A stretch of DNA of 64,000 bases from Antarctobacter aquimaris (GTDB lineage Bacteria > Pseudomonadota > Alphaproteobacteria > Rhodobacterales > Rhodobacteraceae): positions 186,001 through 250,000 of the forward strand of contig NZ_FXYF01000001.1 of NCBI RefSeq assembly GCF_900184945.1, in the 5' to 3' direction. The position numbers and the translations under genes are program-made. Position 1 is the stretch's first letter, and each line of letters starts with the position of its first letter. The notes under the pieces were generated by a model. That model saw nothing but the letters and a program-made list of their open reading frames with translations. It had not been told where the DNA came from and did no database searches. This document shows, in pieces, positions 16,612 to 25,488 of this stretch.

Positions 16612-17001
16612 ATGAGTGCATTTTCAGACGCCCTGAGTGTCACGACCACCGGGCTGGAGGCCCAGGCCGCGCGCCTGCGACTGCTGTCCGAGAACATCGC
16701 CAACGCCGACACCCCCGGCTACCGCCGCAAGACGGTTTCCTTCGAGATGGACCAGACCGGGCCAGAGGTCACCGGGGTCAAGATGGGCGACGTGCGGCTT
16801 GACCGTCGTGAGCTGACGCTGATCCACGACCCGGCGCATCCGCTGGCCGATGCCAAGGGCGATTACCGCGGCTCGAACGTGGACCTGATCATAGAGATCG
16901 CCGACGCCCGCGAGGCGCAGCGGTCCTACGAGGCCAACCTCAAGGTGTTCCAGCAAACCCGCGAGATGTCCTCCGGCCTGCTGGACCTGCTGCGCCGGTA
17001 A
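16612..17001 (+). CDS. flgC: Flagellar basal-body rod protein FlgC
   Basis: Proximal rod subunit, 129 residues. It carries the rod N-terminal motif LLSENIANADTPGYRRKTVSF (about 25-45) and the C-terminal heptad region IEIADAREAQRSYEANLKVFQQTREM. It follows flgB after 12 bp with AGGAGGTC as a near-perfect ribosome-binding site, then fliE. Confidence 0.95.
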   Translation: MSAFSDALSVTTTGLEAQAARLRLLSENIANADTPGYRRKTVSFEMDQTGPEVTGVKMGDVRLDRRELTLIHDPAHPLADAKGDYRGSNVDLIIEIADAREAQRSYEANLKVFQQTREMSSGLLDLLRR

Positions 17002-17034
17002 CCCCCCTGTTTATCTAGTTGAAAGGAACACGCG

Positions 17035-17328
17035 ATGGATGTCCGTTCGCTTTTTGCCGCACAGAAATACGCGGCGACCCGCCCTGCCCTGCAACCCGAT
17101 CCGGTTGCCGCCGTCCCGCTGGAAAAGGAGGCCGCGCGCGTCGTCCAGGATTTCTCCAGCCAGCTCTACAAGGCCGAGGAAACCGCCAAGGTCGCGATGA
17201 CCAGCGACGCCGATCCACATGCCCTGGTCGAGGCGCTGGCGCAGTCCGAACTCGCGGTGGAAACCGTGGTCGCCGTGCGCAACAAGGTGGTCGAAGCCTA
17301 CCAGGAAATCCTGCGGATGCCGGTCTGA
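17035..17328 (+). CDS. fliE: Flagellar hook-basal body complex protein FliE
   Basis: Junction protein between MS ring and rod, 97 residues. The recognisable C-terminal half reads SELAVETVVAVRNKVVEAYQEILRMPV, the FliE signature with its terminal RMPV. It sits between flgC and fliQ in the rod operon and is preceded by GAAAGGAA. Normal length for the family. Confidence 0.93.
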   Translation: MDVRSLFAAQKYAATRPALQPDPVAAVPLEKEAARVVQDFSSQLYKAEETAKVAMTSDADPHALVEALAQSELAVETVVAVRNKVVEAYQEILRMPV

Positions 17329-17332
17329 TCCC

Positions 17333-17602
17333 ATGCTCACCGAAGTCGTCTTTTACGACACCCTGCGCATGGGGCTGTGGATCGCCGTGGTCACCTCGGT
17401 CCCGATCCTGGCCGCCGCCCTCGTGATGGGCGTCGGGGTGGGCCTGTTCCAGGCGCTCACCTCGATCCAGGAAATGACCCTGACCTTCGTGCCCAAGCTG
17501 CTGGCCATCGTGGCCGTGTTCTGGATGTCGATGGGCTTCATGACGCAGACGCTCGTGGACTTCTTCCAGTCGCAGATCATTCCCGTCATCACCGGAGGTT
17601 GA
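17333..17602 (+). CDS. fliQ: Flagellar biosynthetic protein FliQ
   Basis: Small inner-membrane subunit of the type III export gate (FliP5 FliQ4 FliR1), 89 residues with two membrane spans (about 15-38 and 53-75). The family stretch VGLFQALTSIQEMTLTFVPKL is present. Start ATG 17333 lies 4 bp past the fliE stop, and flgF starts one base after its stop. Its partner FliR is encoded in the window but FliP is not. Confidence 0.95.
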   Translation: MLTEVVFYDTLRMGLWIAVVTSVPILAAALVMGVGVGLFQALTSIQEMTLTFVPKLLAIVAVFWMSMGFMTQTLVDFFQSQIIPVITGG

Positions 17603-17603
17603 C

Positions 17604-18317
17604 ATGGAAACCGCAGGCTATACCGCCCTCTCCCGCCAATCGAGCCTGATGCGCGAAATGCAGGTGATCGCCAACAACATCGCCAATGCCAGCACCACCG
17701 GCTATCGGCAGGAGGGCGTGCTGTTTTCGGAATACGTCTCCCGGGGGGATGGCATGGCGTCAGTGGCCATGGCGACCGGCCGGATCGGGACCACCTCCTT
17801 TGCGCAGGGCACGTTGGAGCAGACCGGCGGTCTTTACGACCTGGCCATCGAAGGCGAAGGCTTTTTCCTGATCGAGTCCCCGGACGGCCAGCGCCTGACC
17901 CGCGCCGGGGCCTTCTCGCCCAGCGCCGAGGGCACGCTGGTCACGCCGGACGGCTACCCGGTGCTGGACGAAAGCGGCGCACCGATCTTCGTGCCGCCAC
18001 AGGCGCTGGACCTGGCCGTGGCCCGGGACGGCACCATCAGCAGCGACGGACTCGCCATCGGCAGAATCGGCGTCGTACGGCCTTTCGATCCACTGCAACT
18101 CGTGCGCGAAGGCGGGCAGATGTTCCGCAGCGACAACGGCTTTGAACCGGTCGAGGAACCCCGCATCATGCAGGGTTTCGTCGAAGGCTCGAACGTCGAT
18201 CCGATCCTGCAGGTTGCCCGCATGGTCGAGGTCCAGAGGGCTTACGAACTGGGCCAGAGCTTCATGGAGCGCGAGGATGACCGTATCCGCGCCGCTCTGA
18301 AAACATTCGTCAAATAG
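17604..18317 (+). CDS. flgF: Flagellar basal-body rod protein FlgF
   Basis: Proximal rod protein of the FlgE/F/G family, 237 residues. N-terminal motif MQVIANNIANASTTGYRQEG (about 15-35), central DLAIEGEGFFLIESPDGQRLTRAGAF, and C-terminal EGSNVDPILQVARMVEVQRAYELGQ. It is shorter than FlgG, consistent with FlgF. It follows fliQ with a one-base gap and precedes flgG by 9 bp. Confidence 0.93.
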   Translation: METAGYTALSRQSSLMREMQVIANNIANASTTGYRQEGVLFSEYVSRGDGMASVAMATGRIGTTSFAQGTLEQTGGLYDLAIEGEGFFLIESPDGQRLTRAGAFSPSAEGTLVTPDGYPVLDESGAPIFVPPQALDLAVARDGTISSDGLAIGRIGVVRPFDPLQLVREGGQMFRSDNGFEPVEEPRIMQGFVEGSNVDPILQVARMVEVQRAYELGQSFMEREDDRIRAALKTFVK

Positions 18318-18326
18318 GAGCGTATC

Positions 18327-19112
18327 ATGCGTGCCCTGAAGATCGCTGCCACCGGGATGAGCGCCCAGCAAATGCGGGTCGAGGTCATCTCGAACAACCT
18401 CTCGAACATGAGCACCACGGGCTACAACGCCCGCCGCGCGGAGTTTGCCGACTTGCACTACCAGCAGATGGCGCGCGCCGGCACGGTCAGCGCGGCCGAT
18501 GGCACCGTCCTGCCGACGGGCATCCAGCTGGGCCTGGGCGTCCGGCCGGCCGCCGTGTCGATGCAACTGCAACAGGGCGCGCTGTCGGCAACCGGCGGCG
18601 ATCTTGACCTGGCGATCGAGGGCAACGGGTATCTCGAGGTCACGCTGCCCTCCGGTCAGTTGGGCTACACCCGCGACGGTGGACTGAAACGCACTGGCGA
18701 CGGGCTGATCGTCACCTCCGAGGGTTTCCCCGTCTCGCCCGAAATCGTCATCCCCGAGGATGCGCGCAGCATCTCGATCAATGCCGATGGCGAGGTCTAC
18801 GCCTATTTCGCCGACCAGCCCGAGGCGCAGCTTTTAGGCCAGTTCACGATGGCCGGGTTCTCGAATCCCAAGGGGCTTGAGGCGATCGGCTCGAACCTCT
18901 TCGTCGAAACCGAGGCCTCCGGCCCGGCGATCCAGTCGACCCCTGGGCAGGACGGGCTTGGCACGGTCAGGCAAGGGTATCTCGAGGACAGTTCGGTCGA
19001 TGCGGTCCGGGAAATCACCGACCTGATCGAGGCGCAGCGCGGCTATGAGCTGAACTCCAAGGTGATCTCGGCGGCGGACCAGATGATGGGCGCCACGGTA
19101 CAGGTGCGCTGA
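18327..19112 (+). CDS. flgG: Flagellar distal rod protein FlgG
   Basis: Distal rod subunit, 261 residues, the usual FlgG length. Landmarks are RALKIAATGMSAQQMRVEVISNNLSNMSTTGY at the N-terminus, DLDLAIEGNGYLEVTLPSG in the middle and LEDSSVDAVREITDLIEAQRGYELNSKVISAADQMM at the C-terminus. AGGAG precedes the start. Its stop overlaps the flgA start by one base (TGATG), giving translational coupling. Confidence 0.95.
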   Translation: MRALKIAATGMSAQQMRVEVISNNLSNMSTTGYNARRAEFADLHYQQMARAGTVSAADGTVLPTGIQLGLGVRPAAVSMQLQQGALSATGGDLDLAIEGNGYLEVTLPSGQLGYTRDGGLKRTGDGLIVTSEGFPVSPEIVIPEDARSISINADGEVYAYFADQPEAQLLGQFTMAGFSNPKGLEAIGSNLFVETEASGPAIQSTPGQDGLGTVRQGYLEDSSVDAVREITDLIEAQRGYELNSKVISAADQMMGATVQVR

Positions 19113-19525
19113 TGCGCTGGATCCTGGCCCTGGCCCTGCTGCCGACGGCAGCCCTGTCCGAAAGCGTCGTGGCGACGCGGACGATCCGACCGCAGGAAAT
19201 CATCTCCGCCGATGCGGTCCGGCTCGACCCCACCCAGGTCAACGGCGCTTATGCCACGCTCGACGCCGTGGTCGGACAGGAGGCTCGGGTCGCGATCTAT
19301 CCCGGCCGCGTGGTCCTGCGCGGATCGGTCGGCGAGCCGGCCCTGGTGGACCGCAACCAGGCGGTCGAGCTGATCTACGAGGTCGGCGGCCTGACGATCC
19401 GGGCCGAAGGCCGCGCGCTGGCTCGCGGCGCGGTGGGCGAGCGGATCCGCGTGATGAACTCGGATTCGCGCACCGTGCTGTTCGGCACGGTCGCCTCGAA
19501 CGGCAGCATCATGGTGAGCAGATGA
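19112..19525 (+). CDS. flgA: Flagellar P-ring assembly chaperone FlgA
   Basis: Periplasmic chaperone for FlgI. The 137-residue protein has a short signal peptide (MRWILALALLPTAALS) and the SAF/FlgA region: AVRLDPTQVNGAYATLDAVVGQEARVAIYPGRVVLRG, then GEPALVDRNQAVELIYE and AVGERIRVMNSDSRTVLFGTV. It is shorter than enterobacterial FlgA (about 220), as is common in alphaproteobacteria, which often have only the C-terminal part. The start overlaps flgG and the end overlaps flgH by 4 bp. Confidence 0.9.
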   Translation: MRWILALALLPTAALSESVVATRTIRPQEIISADAVRLDPTQVNGAYATLDAVVGQEARVAIYPGRVVLRGSVGEPALVDRNQAVELIYEVGGLTIRAEGRALARGAVGERIRVMNSDSRTVLFGTVASNGSIMVSR

Positions 19526-20262
19526 GGACAGGAATGCTGAGAAAATTCTGTGTGACCGGTTTGCTTTTGGTCTCCGTCGCCTGTGGGCGGGTCGATCACC
19601 TGGGCAAGACGCCGGACTTCACGCCGGACACGAGCAGCCCGGAACGCGTGGCGATGATCGCCTCCGGCCTGCCCCAGGACACCACGCCGCGCCGCAGCTC
19701 CGATCGCGCCTCGCTGTGGAGCGGGGGGCAGACTTCGCTTCTGGGTGACCGGCGTGCGGTCAAGCGGGGCGACATCATGACGGTCGTCATCGAGATCGAC
19801 GAAAGCGCGGAGATCAAGAACAAGACCGCGCGGTCGCGGTCCGGGTCCGAAAGCCTTGGCATTCCGGCTCTTTTCGGGATCCCGCAGCGGATCAACCAGG
19901 GGATCACTGATGGCGCCAGCCTGGATGACGCGGTGTCGATCAAGTCCTCGAGCGACTCCAGCGGCGATGGATCGGTACGGCGGAGCGAGAGCCTGACCCT
20001 GCGCATCGCGGCCACCGTGACCGATGTTCTGCCGAACGGCGTCCTGTCGATCGAAGGCAGCCAGGAGGTTCGGGTCAACTTCGAACTGCGCGAGCTGCTG
20101 ATCACGGGCTACGTGAGGCCGCAGGATATCTCGCGCCAGAACGAGATCACCTACGACAAGATCGCGTCGGCCCGGATCTCCTATGGCGGCCGTGGGCAGA
20201 TCACCGACGTCCAGCAACCCAGGATCGGCCAGCAAGCGCTGGACATGGTCCTGCCGTTCTGA
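19522..20262 (+). CDS. flgH: Flagellar L-ring lipoprotein FlgH
   Basis: Outer-membrane L-ring protein, 246 residues. A lipoprotein signal peptide ends at LVSVAC (cysteine at about residue 21). The body includes SLWSGGQTSLLGDRRAVKRGDIMTVVIEIDESAEIKNKT and the C-terminal NGVLSIEGSQEVRVNFELRELLITGYVRPQDIS, characteristic of FlgH, ending MVLPF. Coupled to flgA by an ATGA overlap. Confidence 0.95.
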   Translation: MRTGMLRKFCVTGLLLVSVACGRVDHLGKTPDFTPDTSSPERVAMIASGLPQDTTPRRSSDRASLWSGGQTSLLGDRRAVKRGDIMTVVIEIDESAEIKNKTARSRSGSESLGIPALFGIPQRINQGITDGASLDDAVSIKSSSDSSGDGSVRRSESLTLRIAATVTDVLPNGVLSIEGSQEVRVNFELRELLITGYVRPQDISRQNEITYDKIASARISYGGRGQITDVQQPRIGQQALDMVLPF

Positions 20263-20271
20263 GGACAGGGT

Positions 20272-20796
20272 ATGTTACGCAAACTGCTTCCAATTCTGCT
20301 CGCGCTTGTCGGCACCGGAGCCGGTGTCGGCGCCGGGCTTTTCCTGATGCCCAAGGGCGAGGAAAGCCATGTCGCGTCCGAGACGCATGACGATCCGCAC
20401 GCCGAGACCGACAAGGCCGACCCGCATGCCGCCGCTGAACCGGCGAAATCGGACGACCACGATGGCGACACCAACGAATACGTCAAGCTGAACAACCAGT
20501 TCGTGATTCCGATCATGGGGTCGAAACGCGTCGAAGCCCTGGTCGTGGCCTCTCTCAGCGTCGAGGTCACGGTCGGCAAGTCGCAAACCGTCTACCAGCG
20601 CGAACCGAAACTCCGCGACGTGTTTCTCCAGGTCATGTTCGATCACGCCAATATCGGCGGTTTCGAGGGGTCCTTTACCGCCGGGGAGCGAATGGACATC
20701 CTGCGCAGCGCGTTGCTGGATGCGGCGAGGTCGGTGTTGGGCGCGGACGTGAAGGACGTGCTGATCACCGAGATCGCCCGGCAGGACGCCGCCTGA
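20272..20796 (+). CDS. fliL: Flagellar basal body-associated protein FliL
   Basis: Single-span inner-membrane protein that associates with stators and basal body. The 174-residue product has a membrane segment at about 5-25, a His/Asp/Glu-rich linker (ETHDDPHAETDKADPHAA) and a periplasmic stomatin-like domain (EYVKLNNQFVIPIM...). The linker's alternating acidic and histidine residues could bind metal; that is inference. It ends the rod operon and is followed by a strong terminator. fliM/fliF/fliN, frequent neighbours of fliL, do not follow. Confidence 0.9.
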   Translation: MLRKLLPILLALVGTGAGVGAGLFLMPKGEESHVASETHDDPHAETDKADPHAAAEPAKSDDHDGDTNEYVKLNNQFVIPIMGSKRVEALVVASLSVEVTVGKSQTVYQREPKLRDVFLQVMFDHANIGGFEGSFTAGERMDILRSALLDAARSVLGADVKDVLITEIARQDAA

Positions 20797-20838
20797 TTTC
20801 ACCACGATCTCCCGGACCCCGCGCGCCAAGCCCCCCTT

Positions 20839-20872
20839 GCCATCCCGCTTTTGCGGGATGGCCTTTGCGTTT
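20839..20872 (+). terminator. Terminator at the end of the flgB-fliL operon
   Basis: Perfect 10-bp stem GCCATCCCGC / GCGGGATGGC with loop TTTT, followed by CTTTGCGTTT. It lies 42 bp after the fliL stop and before the convergent fliJ. Confidence 0.8.
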
Positions 20873-20901
20873 GCCTGGCCGTTGGCCACCCGGTTGACGG
20901 G

Positions 20902-21336
20902 TTACAACAGTCCCTGATCCCGCCCGGTCCGCAGAACCCCGATCGCTTCGATGGCATCCGCCTCGGCCTTGAGCCTGCGCAGGCGCTTCTGCCGGGTTTC
21001 GTCCTCGACCAGGCTGCGCGCCGCTTCGGAGCGGGAAAAGGCGGTCCGGGCTCGCGCCAGGCTGTCGGCCTGCTGCGCCCGCGCCATGGCGGTGCGACGC
21101 AGGATGTCCGCCCGCTTTGCCACCAGCCAGCCCTGCCACAGCGCATCGGCACCCAGGACCTGGCGGGCCCCGATGGCTCCCGCATCGGCCTGCGCGGCAC
21201 GTCGCAGATCGTCGATCCCGGCCAGCTCGGCCGCGAGCCGGGCGCTTTCCGCGAGGTTGCGGCGGTGTGCTTCGAGATCCCGCTCGAGCAGAAGGTCCGA
21301 GGCCTCGGCAAGGTCGTCGTACCGGGTTTTCACCAT
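20902..21336 (-). CDS. fliJ: FliJ-like flagellar export protein
   Basis: A 144-residue, almost entirely helical and charged protein with coiled-coil character (LLLERDLEAHRRNLAESARLAAEL..., RTAFSRSEAARSLVEDETRQKRL). FliJ is the coiled-coil stalk of the FliI ATPase. Start ATG 21336 follows AAGGAAGAG and overlaps the flhB end by 7 bp. Sequence conservation of FliJ is low; size, helicity and location in the flhA-fliR-flhB export unit support the call. It terminates facing fliL. Confidence 0.65.
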   Translation of the reverse strand: MVKTRYDDLAEASDLLLERDLEAHRRNLAESARLAAELAGIDDLRRAAQADAGAIGARQVLGADALWQGWLVAKRADILRRTAMARAQQADSLARARTAFSRSEAARSLVEDETRQKRLRRLKAEADAIEAIGVLRTGRDQGLL

Positions 21337-22418
21337 CTCTTCCTTTCGGCTTTCTTGCGCATCTTGTCGGCAAACCGGATCGCGGCGGCCACCGGGCGAT
21401 AGTGATCGGCCGAGATCTCCTGGCCGATCCGTGTCGTGGCATAAAGGGCGCGTGCCGTCGGCGGATCGGAGTGGATCGGCACGCCGGCTTCCTGCGCCTT
21501 GGCACGGATCCGGGCGGCGGCCTCGTCCTGCCCCTTGGCCACGCAGACCGGGGCGGACCCGGGCATCCGGCTCCACTGCAGGGCAACGGCGAAATGCGTC
21601 GGGTTCACGATGATCACGTCGGCCTTGGGGACATCGGTCATCATCTGGTTGAGCGCCAGTTCCTGGGCGCGCATCCGGCGATGCTGCTTGAGATAGGGGT
21701 CGCCCTCGGACTCCTTCATCTCGTCCCGAAGCTCCTTCATGGTCATGCGGTTCTTGCGGATGTGTTCCGCGCGCTGCCAGAAGACGTCGATGCCGCCGAT
21801 CACCACGGCGATCAGCACCACGATCAGCAGGAAATGCTGCATCAGGTCGAGCATGAGCAGGATGGCTTCGGAGGGGGTGCCCAGGATGGACCCGGTGATC
21901 ACATCCAACTGCCCGCGCAGGAAGACGGCCAGCAGGATCGAGTAGACACACAGCTTGACGAAGCTTTTCAGGAACTCGAACAGCCCCTTGCGGCCGAACT
22001 TGTTCTTGGCGTTCTCGATCGGGTTGATCCGCGAGGCTTTTGGCGCCAGCTTGGACCCGGTAAAGGCGAGGCCCCGGGAGGCGAACAGCGTCACCAGGAC
22101 GAGCAGACCCGGGGCCAGAAGAAAGGGCATCGCCGGTGTCAGTCCGGCCGCGATGACCGACCCTGCGGCAGCCGACGCCGGTTCGTGAAAAAAGAGCGCC
22201 TCGAGGCGGTCCGGTTGTTCGATCAGGGGCAGCAGCGCCTCGCCGAAGTGGGTGAGGCTCAGACCCCCGACCGCAGCCATGGTGAGCAGCAGACCCAGGT
22301 AGGTCATGGCGGTCAGCAGGTCGGTGGCGCGCGGGATTTCGCCTTTCTTGCGCGCCTCGTCCAGCTTGCGCTGGGATGGTTCGTGGCTCTTTTCGGCGGC
22401 TTCGTCCTGGTCCGACAT
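21330..22418 (-). CDS. flhB: Flagellar type III export switch protein FlhB
   Basis: Inner-membrane export component whose cytoplasmic domain self-cleaves to switch from hook to filament substrates. The 362-residue protein begins with AEKSHEPSQRKLDEARKKGEIPRATDL, has four hydrophobic segments between about 30 and 215, and contains the autocleavage motif NPTH (in IIVNPTHFAVAL, about residue 268). It lies 6 bp after fliR and overlaps fliJ. Confidence 0.96.
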   Translation of the reverse strand: MSDQDEAAEKSHEPSQRKLDEARKKGEIPRATDLLTAMTYLGLLLTMAAVGGLSLTHFGEALLPLIEQPDRLEALFFHEPASAAAGSVIAAGLTPAMPFLLAPGLLVLVTLFASRGLAFTGSKLAPKASRINPIENAKNKFGRKGLFEFLKSFVKLCVYSILLAVFLRGQLDVITGSILGTPSEAILLMLDLMQHFLLIVVLIAVVIGGIDVFWQRAEHIRKNRMTMKELRDEMKESEGDPYLKQHRRMRAQELALNQMMTDVPKADVIIVNPTHFAVALQWSRMPGSAPVCVAKGQDEAAARIRAKAQEAGVPIHSDPPTARALYATTRIGQEISADHYRPVAAAIRFADKMRKKAERKRW

Positions 22419-22424
22419 GGTCTG

Positions 22425-23192
22425 TTACCGGAACGGGACGGCGAGGAAGGCCTCGAAGGCCTGCAACCAGGCCGACAGCATGATTGGCGCCGACACCAGC
22501 AACAGCGCGATCGCGCCGAAGGTGATCACCGGGGCGCCGACAAAGGCGACCATGAGTTGTGGCATCGCCTTGTTGATGACGCCCAGGGTCAGGTTGTAGA
22601 CCACCGACAGGATGACAAAGGGCGCGGCCAGGCTGAAGGCCAGCGCAAAGGACCGGGAGATCTGGTCCCTGCCGGCCTCGGCGATGTCGGCGGGATTGGG
22701 GAACTGCAGGGCGGGCATCAGCTCGTAGGACAGAACGAGGAACGCCGCGGCCTTCACGTGGAAACCGGTCGCCATCAGGAGCGCGAGGGCGGCCATCGTC
22801 AGGATGTGGCCGATCGCCGGCAAGGGGTCGAGCCCGGACTGGCCCAGCAGCTGCGACAGCGACGTGGACTGCGCCGCGATCGCCCCGGCCGTCTGGATCG
22901 CGATGATGAAGAACCGCAGGGCGATTCCGAGGAAAAGGCCGGTCAGGGTTTCGGTGCCCAGCGCCAGGAGAAAGCTGCCCAGTCCGGGCGGCGGAAGCTG
23001 GAGATCGGCGGCCACCGCGGGGGTGACGACGACCGTCAACAGGATGGCGAGGACGAGTTGTACGCGCACCGAGATCAACTTTTCCCCGAACCCCGGAAGA
23101 GCCGCAAGCGCGGCGCCGATCCGCAGGAACACCACGAGACTGGCCCAGAGGCTGTCGGAGAGCAGGTCGATCACCGGTTGCAGGGCGATCAT
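22425..23192 (-). CDS. fliR: Flagellar biosynthetic protein FliR
   Basis: Inner-membrane export-gate subunit, 255 residues with about six hydrophobic segments. FliR landmarks include FLRIGAALAALPGFGEKLISVRVQLVLA, GLFLGIALRFFIIAIQTAGAIAAQ and the C-terminal NLTLGVINKAMPQLMV. Start ATG 23192 gives an ATGA overlap with the flhA stop; the longer in-frame extension lies inside flhA. The order is flhA-fliR-flhB-fliJ. Confidence 0.95.
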   Translation of the reverse strand: MIALQPVIDLLSDSLWASLVVFLRIGAALAALPGFGEKLISVRVQLVLAILLTVVVTPAVAADLQLPPPGLGSFLLALGTETLTGLFLGIALRFFIIAIQTAGAIAAQSTSLSQLLGQSGLDPLPAIGHILTMAALALLMATGFHVKAAAFLVLSYELMPALQFPNPADIAEAGRDQISRSFALAFSLAAPFVILSVVYNLTLGVINKAMPQLMVAFVGAPVITFGAIALLLVSAPIMLSAWLQAFEAFLAVPFR

Positions 23193-25264
23193 GCTGCAAC
23201 CACGCCGACCAGCGCCGGGCGGGCTTCGAGGCCGATTTCCTCGTAGGACATGACCGGTGTCGTCAACCCCTTGGCCACCATGACCGTGCGCAGGAAGCGT
23301 CGCCGGCGAGACGATGTGATGATGGCCGGAGACACGCCGCGGTTGCCGGCCTCGCCGATCGTCTTGGCCAGGCCACGGGTCAGCGTCTCGAACTTGTCCG
23401 GCGGAAGCGCCACGTCCAGCGCGCCGTGGCTGCCCTCGACCTGATAGGCGAGGAAGGTCTCCTCCCACTCCGGCGCAAGTTGCACCAGCGGGATCGTTCC
23501 GTCGTCGCGGCGCAGGCCGGCCACCAACTGGAAACCCAGCCGCTGACGGACGTGTTCGCAGATCGCCTCAGGCTGGTTCTGCTGACCGCGCATCTCGGCG
23601 ATGGTCTCGAGGATCAGCGGGACGTTGCGGATGGAGACCTGTTCGTCGAGCAGCAGGCGCAGCACCTGGTGCAGCGTGTCGATCTGCACCTTGTCGGGGA
23701 TGAGCTCGTCAAGCAGTTTGCGGTTCGCCTCGGCGCGCGCGACGTTGCTCAGGGACACCAGTTCGTCCAGCAGGCGGCGCAGCGCCTTGAGCGTCAGCAA
23801 GCGGCCAAAGTTGCGGCGGATGATCTCCAGCAGATGGGTGGCAAGCACTTCGGTCGGGGTGACGATGGTGGCGCCGGTGATCGAGGCCTTTTCCTGGTCC
23901 TCGGGGCGGATCCAGCGGGCCGGTGCGCCGTAGACCGGTTCGGTCACGTCGCGCCCCTGCGGCAGGCTGCCGCTGATTTCCGGCATCAGGGCCAGCACGA
24001 AGTCCGGGTTGAGATCGCCACGCGCCATTTCGACCCCGTGAATCCGGATCACGTAGGTTCCGGTCGGCAGCGCGGGTGCGTCGGTCAGCCGGATTTCGGG
24101 CAGGATCAGGCCGAAATGAGACGCGATGTGGTTGCGCATGTTGGCAATCCGCACGTCCAGCCCGGTCCCCGGGTCCAGGACCATGTTGACGAGATCGGGC
24201 GCGAACTCGACATGGATGTCATCGAGATCCAGCACGTCTCCCATGTGCTGGGGTTTCGGGCGTGTTTCCTCGGCCTCATCCGTTTCGTGATCGTCTTTCG
24301 GCTCCGGGCGCCTGGCAAGCCACCAGGCCGTTGCTCCCAGGATGCCTGCCCCCAGGATGAACGGCAGGAAGGGCAAACCGGGCACAAGGGCGAACAGGCC
24401 CATCAGGATCGCGACCGCCATCAGCGCCGGCGGATACCGTCCCAGCTGTGTGGCAAGCGCGACATCTGTGGCGCCCGTCGCGCCACCGCGCGCCAGCAGC
24501 AGACCCGCCGCGATCGAGATGATCACCGCGGGGATCTGCGTGACCAGACCGTCGCCCACCGTGAGAATCGCGTAGGTTTCAAAAGCATCGTACAGCGGCA
24601 TGTCGTGCACGACCGCGCCCATGATGATGCCCATGACGAGGTTGAGCGCGGTGATCAGCAAGCCGGCAACGGCATCACCCTTGACAAACTTCGACGCCCC
24701 GTCGAGTGACCCGAAAAAGGTGGTTTCCTGCTGTTCGATCTCGCGCCGACGCTTGGCTTCGGCGTGGTCGATGGCGCCGGCCGACATGTCGGCGTCGATC
24801 GCCAGCTGTTTTCCGGGCATCCCGTCCAGCGCGAACCGGGCAGAGACCTCTGCCATTCGGGCGGAGCCCTTGGTGATCACGGCGAAGTTCACGATCATCA
24901 GCACGCCAAAGACGACGAGGCCGAGGAAGATACTTCCATCCATCACGAAACTTGCAAAGCCCTCGATGACTTCGCCGGCTGCGCCCGTTCCGGTATGTCC
25001 CTGGCCGATGATCAGCTTGGTCGAACTGACGTTCAGCGACAGCCGCAGCATCAGCGAGGTGAGAAGGATCGTCGGGAAGGCCGAGAAGTCGAGCGGCCGT
25101 TCGATGAACAACGTGACGGTGAAGATCAGGATGGCGAGACCGAAAGACACCGCGAGACCGACGTCGAGGACCCAGGACGGCATCGGCAGAATCATCATGA
25201 CGATGACGGCCATAAGGGCAAAGGCCATCAGGACCGTCGGCTGGAACAGGGCCGATGTCTTCAT
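23189..25264 (-). CDS. flhA: Flagellar biosynthesis protein FlhA
   Basis: Export-gate protein of the FHIPEP family that docks chaperone-substrate complexes. At 691 residues it has the usual size: N-terminal eight-span membrane domain to about 330, with the FHIPEP signature region (RMAEVSARFALDGMPGKQLAID), and a cytoplasmic domain of about 350 residues containing RRNFGRLLTLKALRRLLDELV. A 224-bp gap precedes it, so it is probably the first gene of the flhA-fliR-flhB-fliJ unit. No clear SD is visible before ATG 25264. Confidence 0.97.
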   Translation of the reverse strand: MKTSALFQPTVLMAFALMAVIVMMILPMPSWVLDVGLAVSFGLAILIFTVTLFIERPLDFSAFPTILLTSLMLRLSLNVSSTKLIIGQGHTGTGAAGEVIEGFASFVMDGSIFLGLVVFGVLMIVNFAVITKGSARMAEVSARFALDGMPGKQLAIDADMSAGAIDHAEAKRRREIEQQETTFFGSLDGASKFVKGDAVAGLLITALNLVMGIIMGAVVHDMPLYDAFETYAILTVGDGLVTQIPAVIISIAAGLLLARGGATGATDVALATQLGRYPPALMAVAILMGLFALVPGLPFLPFILGAGILGATAWWLARRPEPKDDHETDEAEETRPKPQHMGDVLDLDDIHVEFAPDLVNMVLDPGTGLDVRIANMRNHIASHFGLILPEIRLTDAPALPTGTYVIRIHGVEMARGDLNPDFVLALMPEISGSLPQGRDVTEPVYGAPARWIRPEDQEKASITGATIVTPTEVLATHLLEIIRRNFGRLLTLKALRRLLDELVSLSNVARAEANRKLLDELIPDKVQIDTLHQVLRLLLDEQVSIRNVPLILETIAEMRGQQNQPEAICEHVRQRLGFQLVAGLRRDDGTIPLVQLAPEWEETFLAYQVEGSHGALDVALPPDKFETLTRGLAKTIGEAGNRGVSPAIITSSRRRRFLRTVMVAKGLTTPVMSYEEIGLEARPALVGVVAA

Positions 25265-25488
25265 GATCTTTGCTCAAGGCAGGACGCGAACAGAAGACAT
25301 TGTGGCGCGGCGTCGCGTGTATCAACCCTGTCGGTCAACCGTTCCGCGACATCCAGCCAGCGCACGCGTCTGATCGATACCGGACCACCCGTCCGGTCAC
25401 CGGGAAACATTGCCATTTCTTGGCCTCTTCACACGTTCTGCGAGTGTCTTCTGGATAGGTCCCAATGGTTTAGAAAGCGTAACCACCT
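25265..25488 (-). promoter_or_regulatory. Upstream region of flhA
   Basis: A 224-bp gap between flhA and the preceding motA operon. It should carry the flhA promoter, but I could not recognise a sigma-54 (GG-N10-GC with TTGC) or other specific promoter. A CtrA-like box with the N7 spacing is not present. Confidence 0.3.

Noticed and set aside
21117-23246. 709-codon plus-strand frame opposite flhB-fliR
   Set aside because: Spans several well-recognised export genes on the other strand and contains only repetitive His/Gln/Gly/Arg-rich sequence.
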